Source of the DNA: Pandoraea vervacti
Lineage (GTDB): Bacteria; Pseudomonadota; Gammaproteobacteria; Burkholderiales; Burkholderiaceae
DNA length: 64,000 bases
Direction: 5' to 3'
Assembly (NCBI RefSeq): GCF_000934605.2
Contig: NZ_CP010897.2
Span: forward strand, 4,588,001 to 4,652,000
The notes beneath the pieces are model-generated. The model was given only the letters and a program-made list of their open reading frames with translations, did no database searches and had not been told where the DNA came from. Positions 34,669-42,845 of the stretch are shown piece by piece. The position numbers and the translations under genes are program-made. Numbering within the stretch: position 1 is the stretch's first letter; every line of letters begins with the position of its first letter.

Positions 34669-35640
34669 ATGTCCCTGATGCACCGTCTCCCGAAACATCG
34701 TTCAGCGCGCCCTGCCCTGTCCGCCCTCCGTCTAGGCGTTGCCGTGCTTGCTTCAGCGCTTGTCGCGGCGCCGATGGCTTTCGCGGCGACCGACGACCCA
34801 GGGGCGACAAGGCACATCGCTGCGGCCGAGATCAAGCCCGACATCGCCTCCATCGTCATGCCAGGGGTCGGCACCTTCGGCGGTGACGTCCCCATGCATA
34901 CGGAAGTCTACAAGCCCGGCGGTGACGGTCCTTTCCCCGTGCTGATCTTCCAGCACGGGCGCGCGGGCGATGCGCTGACACGCGGCAAACTCGCCGAGCC
35001 GATCTCACCGGGACACGTGCGATTCTGGCTTGCCAAGGGTTTTGCCGTCGTCGCACCGATTCGCGTCGGCTATGGGTTGACAGGGGGGCCGGATCGCGAG
35101 AATTCGGGGGCGTCGTTCAATCAGAATGGTCAGTGCACGCGTCGTCCAGATTTCGCGACGCTGGGCAAGGTGACGGCACAAACCAATCTGGTGGTGTTGC
35201 AGTGGGTACAAGCGCAGTCCTGGGCGGATAAGCATCGCATCGTGCTGGAAGGGCGCTCGGTCGGCGGCTTCACCACCGTCGCCACGGCGGCCGCAAATCC
35301 GCCCGGCGTGATCGCCTACCTCAATTTCTCGGGCGGCGCGGGTGGCTCACCGGAGCGTGCCCCTCAACATAGCTGCGACCCCGACCAGATGCAGGCGGTC
35401 TACGGCGAGTTCGGCAAGACGACCCGAATCCCGGGCCTCTGGCTGTATGCCCACAACGATCAGTACTGGGGCCCCGACGCGCCGAAGCAATGGTTCAACG
35501 CGTTCGCCGCGTCGGGCAGCCCGGCGCAGTTCGTTCAGACGGAAGACATCCCCGGCCATGACGGTCACCTGTTGCTGACCTACGGCGGGACGCTGTGGTC
35601 GGCGCCGGTAAATGCGTTTCTCAGGCAGTTGGGATTCTGA
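34669..35640 (+). CDS. Exported alpha/beta-hydrolase (dienelactone-hydrolase-like)
   Basis: About 323 residues. A basic start and hydrophobic core (ALRLGVAVLASALVAAPMAF, cleaved near AFAAT) suggest export. The fold shows VLIFQHGRAGDALTRGKLAE, FAVVAPIRVGYGLTGGPDRE, the nucleophile elbow VLEGRSVGGFTT (Ser), and late acid/His candidates in LYAHNDQYWGPDAPKQW and IPGHDGHLL. The substrate is unknown. The frame stays open to a GTG at 34642; ATG 34669 is a compromise, since neither has a good ribosome site. Confidence 0.75.
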   Translation: MSLMHRLPKHRSARPALSALRLGVAVLASALVAAPMAFAATDDPGATRHIAAAEIKPDIASIVMPGVGTFGGDVPMHTEVYKPGGDGPFPVLIFQHGRAGDALTRGKLAEPISPGHVRFWLAKGFAVVAPIRVGYGLTGGPDRENSGASFNQNGQCTRRPDFATLGKVTAQTNLVVLQWVQAQSWADKHRIVLEGRSVGGFTTVATAAANPPGVIAYLNFSGGAGGSPERAPQHSCDPDQMQAVYGEFGKTTRIPGLWLYAHNDQYWGPDAPKQWFNAFAASGSPAQFVQTEDIPGHDGHLLLTYGGTLWSAPVNAFLRQLGF

Positions 35641-35797
35641 AGACGACATTCGGTGGGCATCTTGCGCATGGCCGATCCGCAGGGAGACGACACCCTGTGC
35701 GAGGGCAGCGACGCGCACGACTGCGAGCGCGCCTGACGCCTATCGTGGCATGCACGGGGCGGCTCGCCACGTCAGATGAGACACGTGAGATCAGACA

Positions 35798-36418
35798 TCA
35801 CTGCGATTGGTTCTGCCCGGAATTCACCGCGCGCGCCGGCTCGGCGTGTGCCTGACGTTCCCTGCGCTCGCGCGTCGCCTCGTCGATCCGTGCGCGTATC
35901 GCGCGAAGCGGCGGCATCGCGTCGGTGTACTTTCGTCCGTAGTCGAGATTGAACGTGTAGTCGAAATCCGGCGGGTTATCGCCTTGCGTGTGTTGCAGCA
36001 GGGTTTCGAGCTTGTCCAATGCCTTGACGGCCCGGGCCTCCGGCGTTTTGGCTTGCGAGTACTCGTCCCACAACGCGACGATCTTCTCTCGCAGTGGCGA
36101 ATCGAGCGGCGCGCAAACTTCGAGAAGATCGCGGCGCTCGATGGCGTCTTTGTCGGTGTCTCGGGTCTGTTCGGGGGCGGGCACGTCGCCGTGGAGCGCT
36201 TCACCGAGATCGTGAACGAGGCAGAGCTCCAGGATCCGCAGCCGGTCGACGTCGCCCAACTGGTCCATGAAGACGGTCGCCATGAGCGCGAGTCGCCAAC
36301 TGTGCTCGGCGGTGCTTTCGCGACGTCCCGACGAGGTACGCGCACTTCGCAGCACGTCCTTCAACCGCTCGCAGGTTCGCAGGAAATTCAACCGGCCATC
36401 CATCGTCGCTGCATTCAT
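35798..36418 (-). CDS. HD-domain phosphohydrolase (YfbR-like)
   Basis: 206 residues. It carries the HD metal-binding pattern: His in ESTAEHSWRLALMATVFMDQ, the HD pair in LCLVHDLGEALHGDVPAPEQ, and a distal Asp in KALDKLETLLQHTQGD. This matches small HD proteins with 5'-nucleotidase or related activity (YfbR class). The last ~30 residues are polar (RERRERQAHAEP). It stands alone, leftward, between the hydrolase gene and the XRE regulator. Confidence 0.82.
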   Translation of the reverse strand: MNAATMDGRLNFLRTCERLKDVLRSARTSSGRRESTAEHSWRLALMATVFMDQLGDVDRLRILELCLVHDLGEALHGDVPAPEQTRDTDKDAIERRDLLEVCAPLDSPLREKIVALWDEYSQAKTPEARAVKALDKLETLLQHTQGDNPPDFDYTFNLDYGRKYTDAMPPLRAIRARIDEATRERRERQAHAEPARAVNSGQNQSQ

Positions 36419-36530
36419 CGCGCACCTCTCGCCCTCGACTTTTGACCGGTTAGTCTAGGATCTGCGCTTGACGAAATCCACGCATAAATTATGCGGCGGC
36501 GAGCGCGTCTCGACGCCGCCGATACGGCCA

Positions 36531-37091
36531 TCAAAGCGTTTCCACAAGGCGCGCGACAGTTCCGTCGGAGAGTGTGAAGCGGGTCCATCGGCAGCGGCTG
36601 TCCCGAATCGGCACGAGTGTCGACGCATTGCTACCTGTCTCGAACTCGACGGACTGTGCGGCGCGCTCGCCCCATCCGGCAGATCTGAGGAAAGCTTCCT
36701 GGGTTTGAATGGCTTCGGTCGCAAAAGGCCACAACGACCTGCCGAGCAGCGTGGACACAGGCGCGGAAAATTCGACCGCCCGTGAGGGCGAACATGCGAG
36801 CAATCGATGTGTCAGGTCACAAACGAGATGCATCGGCAACGCGTTGAAATTGACGAGACGCGCCAGCGCGCCGTCCGCTGGCGAGTCGAGATGCGCCGCC
36901 AGCAAAGGCTCGATGCGGGCGAGTTCGTCCCCGCCAATCGTCAGCGTGCCCGCCTCCCACCGCGACACTGTGGATTGCGAGACGCCCAGCAACTGGGCCG
37001 CGTGCGATTGCTTGATACGCCGCAACGTGCGCCAGCGTCGCAATGCGGATGACGCGGCGAACGGCAGTTGGGGGGTGGTGGTCGCGACCAT
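36531..37091 (-). CDS. XRE-family HTH regulator with C-terminal sensor-like domain
   Basis: 186 residues. The HTH is at residues ~15-65 (LRRWRTLRRIKQSHAAQLLG, then VSQSTVSRWEAGTLTIGGDE). The rest (LPMHLVCDLTHRLLACSPSR, then EFETGSNASTLVPI and FTLSDGTVARLVETL) looks like a PAS-like or small ligand-sensing part; no named domain is recognised. ATG 37091 is the start; the open frame upstream is the tRNA-Cys fragment. It borders the islet that begins with that fragment. Confidence 0.8.
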   Translation of the reverse strand: MVATTTPQLPFAASSALRRWRTLRRIKQSHAAQLLGVSQSTVSRWEAGTLTIGGDELARIEPLLAAHLDSPADGALARLVNFNALPMHLVCDLTHRLLACSPSRAVEFSAPVSTLLGRSLWPFATEAIQTQEAFLRSAGWGERAAQSVEFETGSNASTLVPIRDSRCRWTRFTLSDGTVARLVETL

Positions 37092-37112
37092 GGGAATCAG
37101 GGTTTTGGAATT

Positions 37113-37165
37113 TGGATGCGGGAGTCGGAATCGAACCGGCGTACGCGGCTTTGCAGGCCGATGCA
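37113..37165 (-). pseudogene. tRNA-Cys 3' fragment (attachment-site-like)
   Basis: 53 bp match the 3' part of the intact tRNA-Cys at 42267-42340 in the same orientation, from the anticodon region through the encoded CCA, with three mismatches (37117, 37145, 37161) over a 57-bp shared block (37109-37165 versus 42263-42319). The 5' part of the tRNA is missing, so it is not functional. It looks like one end of an element inserted at the tRNA 3' end. Confidence 0.85.
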
Positions 37166-37260
37166 CACTATGAAATCAATAAGTTAAAAGCCCCCCGAGG
37201 CAGAATAGTTGTCGCCCCGATAGAACTTGGATCTTCGACCGATTCAAGTTTCGTAGATGT

Positions 37261-37299
37261 AGGAGGAAGGCCGGCGCCGTAGGCGGCGGCCTTCCTCCT
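37261..37299. repeat. 13-bp inverted repeat inside the IS left end
   Basis: AGGAGGAAGGCCG (37261-37273) and CGGCCTTCCTCCT (37287-37299) are perfectly complementary, with GCC/GGC pairing possible in the 13-nt loop. It lies 40 bp before the first transposase ORF and could block read-through transcription or translation. Confidence 0.85.
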
Positions 37300-37339
37300 G
37301 CGGTTTCCCACAGCAAGGGGGTGATGATGAGAGAACAAG

Positions 37340-37819
37340 TTGGCTCGATACGGACAAGAATTTAAGGACAGAGCGGTAGCTCGGTTGCTGCCGCCGGAGA
37401 GCGCCCCGCTGGAGGTGGTGGCGCGTGAGACCGGGGTGAGCACAAGTACGCTGGAGCGCTGGCGCAGTGAGGAGTTGGCCGGGCCCGCACGCGAGCGCAA
37501 CTGGACGGCCGCGGCGCGCCTGGAAGCGGTGATTGCCACGGCAGCCATGGACGAGGCTGCCCGCGGTGGCTGGTGTCGCGAACACGGCGTGTACCCGCAG
37601 GAACTACAGCAATGGCGCGACAGCGCAACGCAAGCACTTGCCGGGCCTGCGCAGAAGCGCGCCAGTCCCCAGCAGACCAAGGACGACCGTCGTCGCATCA
37701 AAGAGCTCGAGCGAGAACTGCGCCGCAAGGAAAAAGCTCTGGCTGAGGCAGCAGCTCTGCTGGTGCTATCAAAAAAAGTCGAGGCGATCTTCAACAAAAA
37801 CAGAAGCGAGGACGAATGA
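37340..37819 (+). CDS. IS3 transposase OrfA
   Basis: 159 residues with the HTH DNA-binding region of IS3 OrfA (ARYGQEFKDRAVARLLPPES, then EVVARETGVSTSTLERWRSE), a second helix-turn-helix-like stretch, and a C-terminal leucine-zipper-like coiled coil (RRIKELERELRRKEKALAEA). It starts with TTG at 37340. It ends with an ATGA overlap into OrfB and contains an A7G slip site (37771-37778). Confidence 0.85.
   Translation: MARYGQEFKDRAVARLLPPESAPLEVVARETGVSTSTLERWRSEELAGPARERNWTAAARLEAVIATAAMDEAARGGWCREHGVYPQELQQWRDSATQALAGPAQKRASPQQTKDDRRRIKELERELRRKEKALAEAAALLVLSKKVEAIFNKNRSEDE
37771..37778 (+). promoter_or_regulatory. Likely -1 frameshift site (A7G) in the IS
   Basis: AAAAAAAG lies near the end of OrfA. 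A -1 slip moves translation into the OrfB frame, which is open from here to its ATG, so a fused OrfAB transposase would result, as is known for IS3 elements. Confidence 0.7.
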
Positions 37820-38907
37820 TCGGGCTCGAAGATCGCCAGACCCTGGCCCACGACATCGAAGCCGCTCAACAGGCCGGCGCGCGGCTGGAGCAGGCCTGCG
37901 AGATCGCTGGCATCGACGAGCGCAGCCTGCAGCGCTGGAAGGCCAGCCAAGGGCTCGTATCGGGTGATGGAAGGTCCAACGCGGTGCGGCTGACACCGGC
38001 CCATGCGCTGACGCCAGCAGAGCGCGAGCAGATCCTGCAAGTGGCCAACGAGCCGCGCTTTGCCGACATGCCGCCGGCGCGCATCGTCCCGATGCTGGCC
38101 GACGAAGGTGTGTATCTGGCCAGCGAATCGAGCTTCCAGCGTGTGCTGCGCGAGCATGGGCAGAACCAGCACCGAGGCCGCGCCAAGTCCCCGCGCAAGA
38201 GTCGCCCGCCGACCACGCACATAGCCACTGCGCCGCGCCAGCTGTGGTGTTGGGACATGACGTACTTGCCGGCCGAAATCGTCGGGCGCTGGTTCTACCT
38301 GTACCTGATTCTCGACGTGTACAGCCGCAAGATCGTGGGCTTCGAGGTTCACGACACCGACGACTCCGATCACGCCGCACATCTGGTCAAGCGCACGGCG
38401 CTGGCCGAAAGCATCCATGCCATGACAGCCAAGCCGGTACTGCACGGCGACAACGGTTCGACCCTCAAGGCCACGACCGTGCTGGCAATGTTGAATTGGC
38501 TGGGCGTCAAGCCATCGTACTCGCGCCCGCGAGTGAGCGACGATAACGCCTTCGTCGAAAGCCTGTTTCGCACGGCAAAGTACCGCCCGGAGTTCCCGGA
38601 CAAGGGGTTCGCCAGCCTCGACGAGGCTCGCGCCTGGGCTTCGAGCTTCGTGCACTGGTATAACCACGATCACCGGCACAGCGGCATCCAATACGTCAGC
38701 CCTGCGCAGCGTCATGCGGGGCAAGACGTCGCGATCCTCGCCGCTCGCCACGAGGTATATCTCCAGGCCCGTGAACGCAATCCCCGGCGCTGGTCGGGCA
38801 GCACACGGAACTGGGAACCGATCGGTGCGGTGACCCTGAACCCCGAACGCGACTCCGTCGTAAAAACGCATTCGGAATCCCTCCAAATGCAGTCATTGGC
38901 CGCATGA
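37816..38907 (+). CDS. IS3 transposase OrfB (DDE)
   Basis: 363 residues. A helical N-terminal domain (QRWKASQGLV, then LTPAEREQILQVANEPRFAD) is followed by an rve-type catalytic core with the expected acidic residues: WDMTYLPAEIVGRWFYLYLI (first D), LHGDNGSTLKATTVLAMLNW (second D) and SDDNAFVESLFRTAKYRPEF (E). No internal stops, so it may be active. It overlaps OrfA by 4 bp. Confidence 0.92.
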   Translation: MIGLEDRQTLAHDIEAAQQAGARLEQACEIAGIDERSLQRWKASQGLVSGDGRSNAVRLTPAHALTPAEREQILQVANEPRFADMPPARIVPMLADEGVYLASESSFQRVLREHGQNQHRGRAKSPRKSRPPTTHIATAPRQLWCWDMTYLPAEIVGRWFYLYLILDVYSRKIVGFEVHDTDDSDHAAHLVKRTALAESIHAMTAKPVLHGDNGSTLKATTVLAMLNWLGVKPSYSRPRVSDDNAFVESLFRTAKYRPEFPDKGFASLDEARAWASSFVHWYNHDHRHSGIQYVSPAQRHAGQDVAILAARHEVYLQARERNPRRWSGSTRNWEPIGAVTLNPERDSVVKTHSESLQMQSLAA

Positions 38908-38918
38908 TCGAGGCGACA

Positions 38919-39250
38919 ACTACCTTGACTCGCGCCGAAAGCAAAACCACCCTGGCGACCATCTTTCAGTAGATGGGCAAGCGTTCGCTTTCGATCAAGG
39001 ATGCAACTCGTCAGCCACGAACAGCGCTTCCGCTTCGGCGCTGATCTCCCTCGCGTGGCAAATAAACTCGTCCGACTAGGACTTTAGTCCAATGCGCCGC
39101 AGGCGCGTGTGGGGCAGATTTCGTATTGCCGGGAAAATCGGGGCATGGACGGGAGTTTGCCGCTTCAGTCTTCGGTTGCCTCCCACGGGCTGCTTACGAA
39201 GCGCCACACCGACCCATCATCCCGCAAAACAACAAGACCACGATACCGCA
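38919..39250. other. Spacer between IS and autotransporter
   Basis: About 330 bp with no convincing gene. It has a small dyad GGACTTTAGTCC near 39079. The open frame from 39092 into the autotransporter lacks a signal peptide and is not used. Confidence 0.45.
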
Positions 39251-42190
39251 ATGCCGCACTCCCAATACCTACCCAAGCGAAAAGCACTGGTCATCGCACT
39301 GTCTGCGATGGCGGTGAATGGCGTGCCGAATTCGGCGGTGGCAGGCCCCTGCACGGTGATGGGAGTGTCATCTCAGTGCCTACACGTCGTCACTAACGCG
39401 GCAAATAGCTTCGTACTCGGCGCTAGCTCAAACCTTGCAATAAATAACGAATATTCAATCGGTATTGCCGCGAACGTGAATAATCTGACTGTTAACCTCT
39501 ATAGCGGCTACCTCATATCCCGAGGTTTTTCGGCAGTGGTGAACCAAGGCATGCTTTATGCGTTGTTCAACGGCGCCAATGTAAGCAGCGACCAATCCGG
39601 CGTTCTCAATATCGGCTCTATTGATGTGGTACGTAACGAGCCTAACACTACTATTGAAGGGCGGTACGGGCTGCAGAACGGTGTCTTAGGCTCCTTGGGC
39701 ACCAGCTATCCCGGCACGATAGACTACTTTAAAAACTTAGGCACCATCTCCGGAACGGTGTCAGGCATCTATAACGTCTCCACTATCGGCTCCGTCGAAA
39801 ACCTCAGCTTGATCTCAGGAACCACCAACGGCATTGACAATAGCGGATACATCGGGACCATCACCAACTCAGGATTGATTCACGGCGATGACGCCGCCAT
39901 TTCCGTGGCTCCCACCGGGATTATCGGTACGCTGACAAATACCGGAACAATCTCCGGTGGGATCGCAGGCAATCCGAACAACGGTACCGCTAGCGCTATT
40001 CGGAACTACGGCACCATTGGCGCTATCTCGAATGACGGGACTATCACAGCGGGCTGGGGGGGAATTGCTAACTGGAGCGGCGGTTCCATCACCTCGGTGA
40101 CCAACACTGGAATAATCACTCAGACGGGACCGTATGGATTTGGGGTGGCTACCGGTGGAGTTATCGGTACGTTGACCAATAGCGGTACGATCAGCGCCAA
40201 CATCGCTGTCGATGTAGACGCGCCGGGACCTGCACCAGCCCCGGGAACGATCGGCACACTGATCAATTCCGGTCTGATCTCCGGCTCCGATGCGGCGATC
40301 GTCGTCGTTGGCTCTCTGAGCGGGGCATTGCTCGGCACCGTTGTCAACACAGGAGTCATTGCTGGACGGATCTTGAATAGCAGCCACAATGACCTCACCA
40401 TCAGCGGCGGCACTTCGATATTCGGCACGCTGACCGGATATGGCGGTAGCCCAGGCACGCTCGCCCCCATTGGTCTGATCGACAACGGAGCCAGTAATCT
40501 GACGCTCTCGGGCAGTCTGCTGCTTAACGACAATGTCATGACCGGAACGCTGGTCAATACTGCCGGGGTCCTTCAGGTCAATAACCCGATCACCATCACC
40601 GGCAACTACCACCAATATTCGGATGCCACCTTACGTATCGGGGTGGCGAATGGTGCAAGCGCCAATGGCCTGACGACCGACACCGGCTATGGCAGGTTGG
40701 TCGTCTCCGGCGATGTGACGATCGATCGCGGCGCGAGCGTCCAGTTGACCAGTGCCAGCACCAGCGCCGCATACGGTTTCGCCAAGGGTCAACGGTTCGT
40801 GGTGATGCAGGCGACGACCGCGGCCGCCGTGAATTACAACGCCAGTTCGCTCAACTACGGCATTCTTGGTGCCCGCTATGCCCTGACCGGCGCAGAGGTC
40901 CGAGATGCAGCAACCAACACCGACAATCTGGTCGTCACTGTCGGCGAGAAGCTTCCGGATCCGACGCCGCCCGACCCCGGGACCGGCACGACACCGTCGA
41001 ATCCACCTCAAACCTCGACGCCCACCCTGACGCCAACACCCCCCTCCGCCCCGGCACCGATCCGGCCGACCACACGCAACGCCCTCGCCTCGTTCGGTGG
41101 CCTGCAAAGCTACACCGGGATCAGCGATCCGGGGCTGCTGGGTCTCTACAACGCGTCGCTTGCCATCGGTAGCGTGAGCGAAGCGAATCGCGCCGGGGCG
41201 CAGCTTTCACCGGCGCAGCAACTCGCCGCCTCGAGGGCCGCAGCCGCACCGACGTTCAACGCTCTTGCACTCACCGGCGCTCGTGCCGATGCGTTGCGGC
41301 TGGCGCAAGCCGGGCTCAGCGGCGTTGCCACCGGTGATGGCGGACCGTCGTTCGGTGTGTGGGGGCAAGCGTTCGGTGGGCACGCCAGCCAGGGCATGGT
41401 CGACGACATCGCAGGCTACAGCGCGAACTATGGCGGCCTGATGTTCGGTGTCGATCGGGCGATTGGCGACAAATGGCTCGCGGGCGGCGCATTCTCTTTC
41501 AGTCACACGAAAATCAACGGTTCAGACGACAACTCGGGCAGTTCAACGCAGGTCAACGGCTATGGCTTGCTCGCTTACGCCAGCTATCTCGGATCACCGT
41601 GGTACGTGAATCTGTCGGGCGGTATCGTGCAACAGCGCTACAACACCACGCGCGTGGTCAACTTCACGGGATTCTCCGGCGTGGCGAGTGGTGCGTTCTC
41701 GGGACAGCAATATGTTGCGCGCACCGAGTTCGGGTATCCGCTGGCGCTGGGCAGCAGCACGCTCACGCCGCTCGCGAGCCTGACCTACAGCTATTTGCAT
41801 CAAGGCAGCTATACGGAGACCGGTGGCAATGGGGCCGCGCTATCAGTGGGAACCTCGCACGCGAGTTCTTTGCGCAGCGCGCTGGGCGCACGACTGGAAC
41901 GCGCATTCGCGACACGCTACGGCGACATCGTGCCGTTCGCGCAAGCGCAATGGATTCACGAATTCGTGAATTCACGTGCCGTCACCGGGGCGAGCTACGC
42001 GGGCGACTTTACGGGAGAGACGGCGTTCACAGCGGTTGGGCCATCGCCGGTGCGCGACCTCGCCGACCTCACGCTGGGCGCGACGCTCGTGCGTAGCAAC
42101 AACCTGTCGCTCACCGCGCGTTACGAACTTCAGGTCGGTTCGCGTTTCGTTTCGCAAACGGCGAGCCTGCGATTGCAGCAACGCTTTTGA
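39251..42190 (+). CDS. Autotransporter outer-membrane protein with repetitive passenger
   Basis: 979 residues (type Va). Signal peptide: RKALVIALSAMAVNGVPNSA, cleaved near VAG. The passenger (~40-590) is a beta-helix-like array of degenerate repeats of the IGTLTNSGTISG type, at least ten between residues 150 and 400. A Pro/Thr linker (residues ~575-610) precedes the ~270-residue barrel (FGVWGQAFGGHASQGMVDDI to LRLQQRF, terminal Phe present). ATG 39251 gives the best signal peptide. The passenger half is AT-richer than the barrel half, suggesting foreign origin or recombination. It is between an IS and tRNA-Cys. Confidence 0.9.
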   Translation: MPHSQYLPKRKALVIALSAMAVNGVPNSAVAGPCTVMGVSSQCLHVVTNAANSFVLGASSNLAINNEYSIGIAANVNNLTVNLYSGYLISRGFSAVVNQGMLYALFNGANVSSDQSGVLNIGSIDVVRNEPNTTIEGRYGLQNGVLGSLGTSYPGTIDYFKNLGTISGTVSGIYNVSTIGSVENLSLISGTTNGIDNSGYIGTITNSGLIHGDDAAISVAPTGIIGTLTNTGTISGGIAGNPNNGTASAIRNYGTIGAISNDGTITAGWGGIANWSGGSITSVTNTGIITQTGPYGFGVATGGVIGTLTNSGTISANIAVDVDAPGPAPAPGTIGTLINSGLISGSDAAIVVVGSLSGALLGTVVNTGVIAGRILNSSHNDLTISGGTSIFGTLTGYGGSPGTLAPIGLIDNGASNLTLSGSLLLNDNVMTGTLVNTAGVLQVNNPITITGNYHQYSDATLRIGVANGASANGLTTDTGYGRLVVSGDVTIDRGASVQLTSASTSAAYGFAKGQRFVVMQATTAAAVNYNASSLNYGILGARYALTGAEVRDAATNTDNLVVTVGEKLPDPTPPDPGTGTTPSNPPQTSTPTLTPTPPSAPAPIRPTTRNALASFGGLQSYTGISDPGLLGLYNASLAIGSVSEANRAGAQLSPAQQLAASRAAAAPTFNALALTGARADALRLAQAGLSGVATGDGGPSFGVWGQAFGGHASQGMVDDIAGYSANYGGLMFGVDRAIGDKWLAGGAFSFSHTKINGSDDNSGSSTQVNGYGLLAYASYLGSPWYVNLSGGIVQQRYNTTRVVNFTGFSGVASGAFSGQQYVARTEFGYPLALGSSTLTPLASLTYSYLHQGSYTETGGNGAALSVGTSHASSLRSALGARLERAFATRYGDIVPFAQAQWIHEFVNSRAVTGASYAGDFTGETAFTAVGPSPVRDLADLTLGATLVRSNNLSLTARYELQVGSRFVSQTASLRLQQRF

Positions 42191-42235
42191 GGATAGCGCG
42201 CCGTGAAAACGGCGCAGGAACGACGCTGGAAAAGA

Positions 42236-42261
42236 AAAAGCCCTGACATGTCAGGGCTTTT
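42236..42261. terminator. Bidirectional terminator, autotransporter/tRNA-Cys
   Basis: A perfect 26-bp palindrome: AAAAGCCCTGACA and its complement TGTCAGGGCTTTT. It serves the autotransporter from the left and tRNA-Cys from the right, giving a T-run on each strand. Confidence 0.92.
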
Positions 42262-42266
42262 AAATT

Positions 42267-42340
42267 TGGAGGCGGGAGTCGGAATCGAACCGGCGTACAC
42301 GGCTTTGCAGGCCGCTGCATGACCACTCTGCCATCCCGCC
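42267..42340 (-). tRNA. cysT: tRNA-Cys (anticodon GCA)
   Basis: 74 nt with encoded CCA. The acceptor stem is GGCGGGA/TCCCGCC and the anticodon loop CTGCAAA gives GCA. It has its own terminator on the 3' side, and its 3' block is duplicated at 37109-37165. Confidence 0.97.
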
Positions 42341-42422
42341 ATCGGGATATGCTGCCGCATTGTAACCGCTCGCTGTTGCCATCGAGGGCGCCCGTCGGAT
42401 CGATCGCCGTGGGCTTTTCGGC

Positions 42423-42449
42423 AAATAAAAAGGGAAGCCAGGCTTCCCT
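42423..42449 (-). terminator. Terminator between tRNA-Gly and tRNA-Cys
   Basis: On the minus strand AGGGAAGCC (42449-42441) and GGCTTCCCT (42439-42431) form a stem followed by TTTTTATTT. It ends the tRNA-Gly transcript before tRNA-Cys. Confidence 0.85.
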
Positions 42450-42456
42450 CTGGATT

Positions 42457-42532
42457 TGGAGCGGGAGACGAGTCTCGAACTCGCGACCTCAACCTTGGCA
42501 AGGTTGCGCTCTACCAACTGAGCTACTCCCGC
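42457..42532 (-). tRNA. glyW: tRNA-Gly (anticodon GCC), second copy
   Basis: 76 nt including CCA. Acceptor GCGGGAG/CTCCCGC, anticodon loop TTGCCAA (GCC). It is identical in its body to the copy at 42582-42657, 49 bp away. Confidence 0.97.
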
Positions 42533-42581
42533 ATGACACCGAACACCAAGGATCAACTCACTTAATGTCCAGTGTGAAAAC

Positions 42582-42657
42582 TGGAGCGGGAGACGAGTCT
42601 CGAACTCGCGACCTCAACCTTGGCAAGGTTGCGCTCTACCAACTGAGCTACTCCCGC
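42582..42657 (-). tRNA. tRNA-Gly (anticodon GCC), first copy
   Basis: 76 nt including CCA, anticodon GCC. It lies 188 bp downstream of pgsA in the same orientation and is a tandem duplicate of the next tRNA-Gly. Confidence 0.97.
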
Positions 42658-42845
42658 ATTTTCATGCGTACTACCAATCCATCAACTTCTTAAAACTTCG
42701 CTGCCGGGCTAACGCCGTAGCAGCGAGAAGGAGATTATGTCTAAACAGCGATTCAGTGTCAAGCACCTGCACCGAAAATTTGTGAAGTTTTTTCTCCTTC
42801 ACTGCGCCGTTGCCGCATACATCTCCCACTTTCAGAGACTTACGC

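Larger units (their letters stand above)
37210..38918 (+). mobile_element. IS3-family insertion sequence
   Basis: The ends form an inverted repeat: TGTCGCCCCGATAG (from 37210) versus TGTCGCCTCGATCA (minus strand, from 38918), identical at 11 of the first 12 positions. Identity extends outward by 4 bp (TAGT), so the exact ends may be 37206/38922. The inside encodes two overlapping ORFs typical of IS3. No matching target-site duplication is evident. Its 130-bp 5' non-coding part holds a strong hairpin. Confidence 0.8.

Noticed and set aside
42319..42693. 124-codon frame over the tRNA genes
   Set aside because: Runs through two tRNA-Gly genes and a terminator; not protein coding.
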